Origin: Bacteroidota bacterium
Lineage (GTDB): Bacteria; Bacteroidota; Bacteroidia; Bacteroidales; Prolixibacteraceae
NCBI GenBank assembly: GCA_030706665.1
Contig: JAUZOB010000205.1
Coordinates: 1-6,142 of the forward strand
Reading direction: 5' to 3'
Length of the DNA stretch: 6,142 nt
Below are positions 1 to 5,640 of the stretch, in pieces. The notes under the pieces were generated by a model. The model saw only the letters and a program-made list of their open reading frames with translations. It was not told where the DNA came from and did not search any database. The translations under genes and the position numbers were made by a program. Position 1 is the first letter of the stretch, and each line of letters starts with the position of its first letter.

Positions 1-1
1 A

Positions 2-412
2 AAGAAATCAGCATTTGATTTCACCACCCCTAATGTCTTCGGTTTTACTATGTCGATTCCTGTTTTTAGCAGTGGACAAAAGCAGTCTCTGGTTCGTCAG
101 CGGAAGAATGATATTGAGAAAATTCAGAACTCCAAACAACAGGTTGAAGAAAGCCTGAAGCTGGAGCTTAAACAAGCATATACCGAGCTCCAAAATAATT
201 TTGACAAGTATCGTACAGAGAAAGAGAATATCGAAATTTCAAAGCGTATTTATGAAAAGAATACTATTAAATTCAAAGAAGGAATGGTGACCAGTATGGA
301 TCTCACAAACTCAAACAATCAGTATTTGAATGCACAGAATAATTTCTTTAATGCAGCTTATGCTGTCTTAGGTGCCAAATTAAAGATCGATCGTATCCTA
401 AACAAACTATAA
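2..412 (+). CDS. TolC-family outer membrane efflux channel (C-terminal part, 5' end outside window)
   Basis: The reading frame is open from base 2 and ends at TAA 410-412, giving 136 visible residues; the start lies upstream, and the first in-frame ATG (50) is internal. The visible part looks like the second structural repeat of an outer membrane factor. A short beta-strand motif, FTMSIPVFSSGQKQS (about residues 15-29), is typical of the equatorial/barrel-entry region. It is followed by two long, charged, heptad-like helices rich in K, E, Q and N, then the usual C-terminal signature of a helix turning at FKEGMVTSMDL, with N-Q-Y-L-N-A-Q and an Ala-rich end (YAVLGAKLKI). Proteins of this family trimerise into a channel through the outer membrane and a periplasmic tunnel. 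The adaptor gene follows after 29 bases and the pump after that, so this is very likely the exit duct of the same tripartite pump. About two thirds of a normal 420-480 residue protein is missing, so signal peptide and lipobox cannot be judged. Family call is firm; substrate is unknown. Confidence 0.9.
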   Translation, partial: KKSAFDFTTPNVFGFTMSIPVFSSGQKQSLVRQRKNDIEKIQNSKQQVEESLKLELKQAYTELQNNFDKYRTEKENIEISKRIYEKNTIKFKEGMVTSMDLTNSNNQYLNAQNNFFNAAYAVLGAKLKIDRILNKL

Positions 413-441
413 TCTCCCTGTGATTTCAAAAACAACAGAAT

Positions 442-1563
442 ATGAATAAAAATATACTCATCCTGATTTTGTCGGTGCTGATGCTCAGTTGCGGAAAACC
501 TGACTCAAAAAAAGCACAGTATGATAAACTTATAGCTGAAAGAGATAAGCTTAATGTCCAAATTGAACAGCTTGAAAAAGAGTTAAAAGCTGATGGGAAA
601 TTGGCATTGCCGGTCAAAATTAATGATGTAAAGGTAGATGCCATCACTGAAAAGATATTCAAACATTACATTGATGTTCAGGGAAAAGTTGATGGTGACC
701 AAAATACAACTGTCAGTCCCGAAACAGCAGGAACAGTTACCCGGGTCTATGTAAAAGAAGGAGACAAGGTAGGACGCGGCCAGATCTTAGCTGAACTTGA
801 CGCGAAACTCATTCGCCAGAGTATTGAGGAAGCAAAGACTCAACTTGACTTCGCTACGAATATTTATAACAAGCAAAAGAATCTATGGGATAAAAGAATT
901 GGTTCGGAAGTCCAATATCTGACTGCTAAAAATAACAAAGAGTCGATGGAGAAGAGAATTGCAACTTTGAAAGAGCAATTCAGTATGACCCGTATTAAAT
1001 CACCGATCAGCGGTTCAGTTGAGGAAGTCCAGTTTAAAGTAGGACAAGCAGTTTCCCCCGGGACTCCCGGATCAAATGTAAGGGTCGTAAACATGTCAAC
1101 GATAAAAGTCATTGCTGAATTATCTGAAGCTTATTCTGCAGGAGTAAAACAGGGGAATGAAGTCCTTATCAGCTTCCCGGATTATGGAGAGGACCTTCAT
1201 AGTAGAATCAGTTTCTCGAGCCGATTTATAGATCCTGTAAACAGGACCTTTAAAGCAGAAGCAAAATTATCACAAGGCAAAATTCAATTCAGGGCAAATA
1301 TGATTGCTACGATGAAAATCAATGATTATACGAATCCAAAAGCAATTGTAATTCCGGTTAATGTCATTCAAAAAGATATGCAGGGACAATATGTTCTTGT
1401 TGCCGGACAAAACGGGAAGCATACTATAGCCATAAAGAAACCGATTACAACCGGATCAATCTATGGTGGTTATGCAGAAATCCTGAATGGGTTACAATCC
1501 GGAGAACAGCTAATCACTGCAGGGTATATGAACCTAAAAGATGGACAGTTCATTAGATTTTAA
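442..1563 (+). CDS. RND efflux periplasmic adaptor lipoprotein (HlyD/AcrA family)
   Basis: This 373-residue protein is a membrane fusion protein that bridges an RND pump to its outer membrane channel. Residues 1-17 are a lipoprotein signal (MNKNILILILSVLMLSCG) with Cys17 as probable lipidation site; the -3 residue is Met, a relaxed lipobox. Residues about 21-52 (KAQYDKLIAERDKLNVQIEQ onward) form an extra charged coiled coil before the core. The core follows in family order: first lipoyl half 90-120 (SPETAGTVTRVYVKEGDKVG), alpha-helical hairpin about 121-182, second lipoyl half from TRIKSPISGSVEE (183 on, with VGQAVSPG), beta-barrel about 220-300, and membrane-proximal domain about 305-373 (IPVNVIQ, then LNGLQSGEQLITAGYMNLKDG). 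The length is normal for the family. The start is the ATG that opens the signal peptide; its leader is A-rich (CAAAAACAACAGAAT) with no clear Shine-Dalgarno. It sits 29 bases after the channel gene and 18 bases before the pump ATG, which implies co-transcription. The family call is secure; drug versus other substrate is not decidable. Confidence 0.95.
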   Translation: MNKNILILILSVLMLSCGKPDSKKAQYDKLIAERDKLNVQIEQLEKELKADGKLALPVKINDVKVDAITEKIFKHYIDVQGKVDGDQNTTVSPETAGTVTRVYVKEGDKVGRGQILAELDAKLIRQSIEEAKTQLDFATNIYNKQKNLWDKRIGSEVQYLTAKNNKESMEKRIATLKEQFSMTRIKSPISGSVEEVQFKVGQAVSPGTPGSNVRVVNMSTIKVIAELSEAYSAGVKQGNEVLISFPDYGEDLHSRISFSSRFIDPVNRTFKAEAKLSQGKIQFRANMIATMKINDYTNPKAIVIPVNVIQKDMQGQYVLVAGQNGKHTIAIKKPITTGSIYGGYAEILNGLQSGEQLITAGYMNLKDGQFIRF

Positions 1564-1581
1564 TTGGATAATTCATTTCTT

Positions 1582-4500
1582 ATGAATAAAAAATTTAAGG
1601 AATTCTTCGCAACCAGCTGGGCTATTGATAATCGAACCAGTATTTACGTACTGGCTTTCTTCATCAGCATCTTTGGACTGATGAATTACTTTCTCATTCC
1701 GAAAGAACAGTTCCCTGAAATTGTTATACCGTATGTGGTAGTAAACACACCTTATCCGGGAACCTCGCCCGAAGACATTGAGAACCTTGTGACTCGTCCC
1801 ATCGAGAAGCAAATCAAGTCCCTCGGAGACATTAAAAGGGTTACCAGTAACTCTGTACAGGATTATTCAAGTATTGTTGTAGAATTCAACACCGGAGTAC
1901 CGATTTCCGAAGCAAAGCAACGAGTGCGTGATGCAGTTGATAAAGCAAAAACAGATTTGCCGACCGATCTTCCAAAAGAGCCTGAGATTATGGATATTGA
2001 TCTTTCTGAGATCCCAATTATGTATCTTAATATTTCAGGGAATTATGATCTTGACCGATTAAAGAAATATGCAAAGGTTGCCCAGGACCGAATCGAATTG
2101 ATTCCTGAAATTACCCGAGTTGACATTGTTGGAGCTCTTGAACGTGAGATTCAAATTAATGTCGATATGTTTCGGATGCAATCGAACATGGTCACTTTTA
2201 GCGATATTGAAAATGCAGTAAAAAACGAGAATCTTTCAATCTCTGCAGGTACCATAACAACTCAGGGTATGAAAAGAAACCTGCGTGTGACCGGTCAGTT
2301 TAAAGATGTAGAGACTCTTAAGAACCTGGTAATCCAAACCTCTAACGGTTCTCATATCTATTTAAAAGACATTGCCGATGTAAAAGACAGCTTTAAAGAT
2401 CAGGAAAGCTTTTCACGACTGAACGGAAAAAATATCATTACCCTGAACGTCATCAAGAAAAGTGGAAAGAACCTGATTGATGCTTCCGATCACATAAAAG
2501 AAGTTCTGGACAAAGAACTTAAAGGTAAAGCATTCCCTTCCGATCTGACGGTCGACATTACCAATGATATGTCGCGTTACACACGCAATACTCTTGAAGA
2601 ATTGAATAACACCATTATCATCGGATTTATTCTGGTGACCATTGTTTTGATGTTCTTTATGGGTTTCAGCAATGCCTTCTTTGTAGGGTTATCAGTTCCA
2701 CTTTCAATGGCAGTTGCGTATATGGTGATGCCCACACTTGGATTCACCATGAACATGATAGTGATGTTTGGGTTTATTTTCGCTCTGGGAATTGTGGTTG
2801 ATGATGCCATTGTAGTAATTGAGAATACGCACCGGCTTCACCGGTACAATCCGAACATTAAGATTGCAGCCAAGATGGCGGCAGGAGAGGTATTTCTTCC
2901 TATTTTATCTGGAACAATGACCACACTCGCACCATTCTTCCCGTTGGCATTCTGGCCAGGTATCGTAGGTAAGTTCATGTATTTTCTGCCGGTCACTTTG
3001 ATCCTGACTCTGTTTGCTTCACTATTTGTAGCTTACATCATCAATCCTGTCTTTGCTGTCTCATTCATGAAACATGAATACGATAAAGTTGATCGCCCTA
3101 CCAATATTCATCGCTTCCTAAATTGGTCAGCTATCCTCTTTATCATCGCACTCATTTTCTATATCTCCGGATCATTCGGAATGGGAAACTTAATCATCTT
3201 TGCTATTCTATTGGTCGCATTCTATCGTTTTGCATTGAAAAAAATCATCCGCACCTTCCAACAGAAAACATGGCCTTCTGCATTAAGACTATATGACCGA
3301 ACGCTTCGATTCTTTCTCCGTGGGAAAAACCCGTTCTATCTACTTATCTCAATCATTGGCTTATTTTTCTTCACATTCGTTCTGGTTGGTATCCGTAGTC
3401 CGAAGGTTCGCTTCTTCCCCGATAATGAGCCAAACAATGTATCAGTCTATGTCAAGATGCCCGAAGGAACAGATCAGAATGTAACAGACAGCGTGTCCAG
3501 AATTGTTGAGAACCGAATCTATAAAGTCATTGGGAAAAGCAATCCATATGTTGAATCGGTTGTAACCAATGTTGCCAAAGGTGCAAACGAAGAAGATAGC
3601 TTCGATGCTTCATTGGCATTCAACCGGGCTAAGGTAAATGTAAACTTTGTAGAGAGTAAATTCCGTCATGGTATTTCGACAATCTATTATCTGGATGAAA
3701 TCAGGAAGGCAGTGAAAGGAATTCCCGGTGCTGAAATTACCGTCGATAAAAATAGAATGGGGCCCCCAACCGGCAAACCTATCAATATTGAAGTCAGTGG
3801 TGAAAATATGACTGAACTTATTCAGGATGCAAATTCGTTCCGGAACTATTTGGACTCTCTTCAGATTCCCGGAGTTGAAGAGTTAAAAACCGACTTCCAG
3901 GAGAAGACTCCGGAGATTGCCATTAGCATCGATCGGGAAAGAGCTAACCGGGAAGGAATTTCTACAGGCCAAATCGGAATGGAGATCAGAACAGCTGTCT
4001 TCGGGAAGGAAGCATCAAAATATAAAGAAGATGAAGACGAGTATCCGATTCAGATCAGAAATGAGGTTGCTCAACGTAAAAATATAGATCAGTTGATAAA
4101 TCTTCGGGTTACTTATCGGGATATGAATACCGGTAAAATTCGAAGCATTCCTTTGTCGACTGTTGCAAAAGTTAATTATTCGGATAGTTACGGCGGTATC
4201 AAAAGGAAGAACCTTAAACGAGTGATTACTATTTCTTCAGCTGTACTGTCCGGATATACTGCTAATGAAATCGTCAGCAACATTAAGAAGCTGGCAGCCA
4301 GATACCCTGTCCATGAAGGGGTAAAGATTGCGCTTACCGGAGAACAGGAAGATCAGGCGGAAACTTCCTCCTTCCTGATGAAAGCAATGGCAATTGCAAT
4401 CGGAATTATATTCTTCATCCTGATAACACAATTCAATTCTCTGAGTAAGTCATTGATCATTATCAGTGAAGTAATCTTCAGTATAATCGGGGTATTATTA

Positions 4501-4977
4501 GGAGTAGTTATCTTCAACCTCGATATTGTAATTATAATGACAGGATTGGGAATTGTAGCACTGGGAGGGATCGTAGTCCGAAATGGAATATTGATCGTCG
4601 AGTTTACAGATGTCCTGCGGACTCGCGGATACAGAACACGTGACGCAATCATTCAGGCAGGGAAAACCCGTATCACTCCGGTTGTACTTACAGCAACTGC
4701 AACAATGCTTGGTCTTGTTCCACTTGCTGTGGGGATGAATATCAATTTTATTACAATGTTTACAGAGTTGAATCCTCACATTTATTTCGGAGGAGATAAT
4801 GTCGGATTCTGGGGGCCATTGTCATGGACAATTATCTTCGGTCTTAGTTTTGCAACGTTCCTCACCCTAATCTTTATCCCGGCAATGTATCTGATTTCTG
4901 AATACGCTAAAGTAAAGGTTTCACGTATCAAATCTAATTACAGTGCCCGCAAAGCAAGAGAAAACAGGAAAGAGTGA
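1582..4977 (+). CDS. RND efflux pump, inner membrane permease (AcrB/HAE-type)
   Basis: This is the proton-driven pump of the tripartite system, a resistance-nodulation-division permease of 1131 residues from ATG 1582 (AcrB has 1049). TM1 is at about 21-38. The first porter domain shows family motifs such as TPYPGTSPEDIENLVTRPIE. TM2-TM6 span about 344-496, with GIVVDDAIVVIEN in TM4; Asp407 and Asp408 take the place of the AcrB proton-relay aspartates and separate it from heavy-metal pumps. Two extra hydrophobic stretches (515-531, 535-548) precede TM7 (585-604). The second porter domain runs about 605-925, and TM8-TM12 begin near 934. TM10 has VVRNGILIVEF with Arg1000 where AcrB has Lys940; KTRITPVV near TM11 keeps the Arg equivalent to AcrB R971 (Arg1030). 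A 27-residue insertion (1053-1079, HIYFGGDNVGFWGP) separates TM11 and TM12, and the tail is basic. TTG at 1564 would add six residues, but ATG 1582 gives the usual short N-terminus (MNKKFKEFFATSWAIDN). The frame is intact. The family is certain; HAE branch is likely; substrate is unknown. Confidence 0.96.
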   Translation: MNKKFKEFFATSWAIDNRTSIYVLAFFISIFGLMNYFLIPKEQFPEIVIPYVVVNTPYPGTSPEDIENLVTRPIEKQIKSLGDIKRVTSNSVQDYSSIVVEFNTGVPISEAKQRVRDAVDKAKTDLPTDLPKEPEIMDIDLSEIPIMYLNISGNYDLDRLKKYAKVAQDRIELIPEITRVDIVGALEREIQINVDMFRMQSNMVTFSDIENAVKNENLSISAGTITTQGMKRNLRVTGQFKDVETLKNLVIQTSNGSHIYLKDIADVKDSFKDQESFSRLNGKNIITLNVIKKSGKNLIDASDHIKEVLDKELKGKAFPSDLTVDITNDMSRYTRNTLEELNNTIIIGFILVTIVLMFFMGFSNAFFVGLSVPLSMAVAYMVMPTLGFTMNMIVMFGFIFALGIVVDDAIVVIENTHRLHRYNPNIKIAAKMAAGEVFLPILSGTMTTLAPFFPLAFWPGIVGKFMYFLPVTLILTLFASLFVAYIINPVFAVSFMKHEYDKVDRPTNIHRFLNWSAILFIIALIFYISGSFGMGNLIIFAILLVAFYRFALKKIIRTFQQKTWPSALRLYDRTLRFFLRGKNPFYLLISIIGLFFFTFVLVGIRSPKVRFFPDNEPNNVSVYVKMPEGTDQNVTDSVSRIVENRIYKVIGKSNPYVESVVTNVAKGANEEDSFDASLAFNRAKVNVNFVESKFRHGISTIYYLDEIRKAVKGIPGAEITVDKNRMGPPTGKPINIEVSGENMTELIQDANSFRNYLDSLQIPGVEELKTDFQEKTPEIAISIDRERANREGISTGQIGMEIRTAVFGKEASKYKEDEDEYPIQIRNEVAQRKNIDQLINLRVTYRDMNTGKIRSIPLSTVAKVNYSDSYGGIKRKNLKRVITISSAVLSGYTANEIVSNIKKLAARYPVHEGVKIALTGEQEDQAETSSFLMKAMAIAIGIIFFILITQFNSLSKSLIIISEVIFSIIGVLLGVVIFNLDIVIIMTGLGIVALGGIVVRNGILIVEFTDVLRTRGYRTRDAIIQAGKTRITPVVLTATATMLGLVPLAVGMNINFITMFTELNPHIYFGGDNVGFWGPLSWTIIFGLSFATFLTLIFIPAMYLISEYAKVKVSRIKSNYSARKARENRKE

Positions 4978-5004
4978 ATTCTGTCTGAGCCATAATTTCA
5001 AATT

Positions 5005-5043
5005 AAAAAGGGGAGTAAGTCAAATTGACCTGCTCCCCTTTTT
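5005..5043. terminator. Bidirectional intrinsic terminator between the efflux operon and the convergent DUF2892 gene
   Basis: AAAAAGGGGAG (5005-5015) pairs perfectly with CTCCCCTTTTT (5033-5043). Inside, a T-G and an A-T pair extend the stem, and after an A/C mismatch GTCA (5019-5022) pairs with TGAC (5026-5029) around a 3-base loop. The five Ts on the right end serve plus-strand transcripts ending 28 bases after the pump stop. The five As on the left read as Ts on the minus strand and serve the gene at 5111-5311. Seen directly; termination activity is inferred. Confidence 0.88.
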
Positions 5044-5110
5044 AATAACCTTATTTATTAGCTTTTCTATTTACGTTTCCGATACGAATCGGAGAATTTA
5101 TGCTAGAATA

Positions 5111-5311
5111 TCATTCCTGAATCATCTTAGGATTACTATCCGTTGTGATATTAAAAAGAGTATAGAAAGGGCAGAAACTAAAAATACCTGTAATAAGAGG
5201 AATCAATCCGATTAGCCCAAACCATGAGCCATAATAGATTCCCACAATAAGGAAATGAATTCCTAAAGCAATTCGAACCACTTTGTCACTTTTACCAACA
5301 TTACACTTCAT
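5111..5311 (-). CDS. Small DUF2892 (YgaP-like transmembrane domain) inner membrane protein
   Basis: This 66-residue protein begins MKCNVGKSDKVVRIALG and has two hydrophobic helices, about residues 13-27 (VRIALGIHFLIVGIY) and 30-47 (WFGLIGLIPLITGIFSFC), followed by CPFYTLFNITT and a polar tail. The pattern N-V-G-x-x-D-[KR]-x-x-R at the start, then G-L-I-G-L-I-P-L-x-T-G and F-C-P-x-Y-x-L, is that of DUF2892, the membrane module also found at the C-terminus of the rhodanese YgaP. Stand-alone versions are common, and their function is not known. Cys3 and Cys47 are the only cysteines; Cys47 is the one in the family's usual C-P-x-Y motif. It lies on the strand opposite to the efflux operon, converging on it, and shares the hairpin terminator at 5005-5043. 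It is probably transcribed alone from a promoter in 5312-5400. No rhodanese domain is present next to it. Existence as a gene is well supported by the family pattern; no role can be assigned. Confidence 0.88.
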   Translation of the reverse strand: MKCNVGKSDKVVRIALGIHFLIVGIYYGSWFGLIGLIPLITGIFSFCPFYTLFNITTDSNPKMIQE

Positions 5312-5347
5312 GACTGCAAGATTTTAATTGTTCTTTAATCACAACAC

Positions 5348-5355
5348 CAAATATA
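5348..5355 (-). promoter_or_regulatory. Possible Bacteroidota-type -7 box (TATATTTG) for the DUF2892 gene
   Basis: The minus strand reads TATATTTG here, an exact match to the TAnnTTTG -7 consensus known for Bacteroidota housekeeping sigma factor. It lies 36 bases upstream of the DUF2892 ATG, giving a short leader of about 30 bases. I could not find a matching TTG/TTTG -33 element at the usual 17-23 base spacing (only GAAAAACAAAACTTTGCAT precedes it), so this is a half-supported promoter in an AT-rich region. Confidence 0.4.
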
Positions 5356-5547
5356 ATGCAAAGTTTTGTTTTTCGCGCATTGTATCTGTCTATCCTACAA
5401 GTACAAAGAGATTCCACGCTTATAAATTTCGAACCATATATTTAAAAAACACAGCTATTATATATATCCCCCCCCAACTTCGAATACCCCTAATTAGAAT
5501 TTCGTATAACTATTTAATCCGAAAGGTCTCTTTTTTTCAACTATTCA
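5356..5547. other. Non-coding, low-complexity part of the 329-base intergenic region
   Basis: No convincing gene is present on either strand between the DUF2892 start (5311) and the pgk stop (5641). The 92-codon plus-strand open frame across it has no recognisable protein character and runs through homopolymer tracts, so I leave it out. The stretch is AT-rich and holds TATATATAT (5459-5467) directly followed by eight Cs (5468-5475), and seven Ts at 5531-5537. I see no tRNA, riboswitch or recognisable small RNA fold. It presumably carries upstream promoter sequence of the DUF2892 gene. Confidence 0.6.
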
Positions 5548-5577
5548 AGAATAAAAAAAAATGCATTTTTTTATTCT
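5548..5577. repeat. Near-perfect AT-rich palindrome between pgk terminator and DUF2892 promoter region
   Basis: AGAATAAAAAAA (5548-5559) and TTTTTTTATTCT (5566-5577) are exact inverted repeats of 12 bases around the 6-base centre AATGCA. The stem holds only two G-C pairs. It lies 7 bases beyond the pgk terminator in the direction of pgk transcription. It could be a back-up terminator, a protein-binding site, or a by-product of homopolymer drift; the sequence does not decide. Confidence 0.75.
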
Positions 5578-5584
5578 CAGCCAC

Positions 5585-5618
5585 AAAAAAATGGCTGCCT
5601 TATTAAAGACAGCCATTT
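5585..5618 (-). terminator. Intrinsic terminator of pgk
   Basis: On the minus strand AAATGGCTG (5618-5610) pairs with CAGCCATTT (5597-5589). After one A/C mismatch the stem continues with CTT (minus strand 5608-5606) pairing with AAG (5601-5599) around a 4-base loop. The hairpin runs straight into seven Ts (minus-strand reading of 5591-5585). It begins 22 bases after the pgk stop codon. On the plus strand no T-tract follows, so it acts in the pgk direction only. Confidence 0.9.
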
Positions 5619-5640
5619 GAATTTATGCATAAAGCAGTAA

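Noticed and set aside
50..412. A short complete gene starting at ATG 50
   Set aside because: The frame is open to base 2 and the residues upstream (FGFT) continue the TolC-family strand motif, so the gene is truncated by the window and not short.
4353..4779. Overlapping minus-strand open frames inside the pump gene
   Set aside because: They are opposite the conserved TM8-TM11 region of the RND permease and their translations show no family features; they are shadows of the real frame.
2..4977. Heavy-metal (CusA/CzcA-type) identity for the efflux system
   Set aside because: The pump has the double Asp in TM4 typical of HAE pumps, and the adaptor shows no Met-rich or His-rich metal-binding stretch.
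4943..5215. Plus-strand open frame overlapping the pump end, terminator and DUF2892 gene
   Set aside because: It crosses the strong hairpin at 5005-5043 and is antisense to the well-supported DUF2892 gene; its translation has no family character.
5328..5606. Plus-strand open frame of 92 codons in the intergenic region
   Set aside because: It runs through homopolymer tracts, the AT palindrome and the pgk terminator, lacks any recognisable protein pattern, and is best explained as chance in non-coding DNA.
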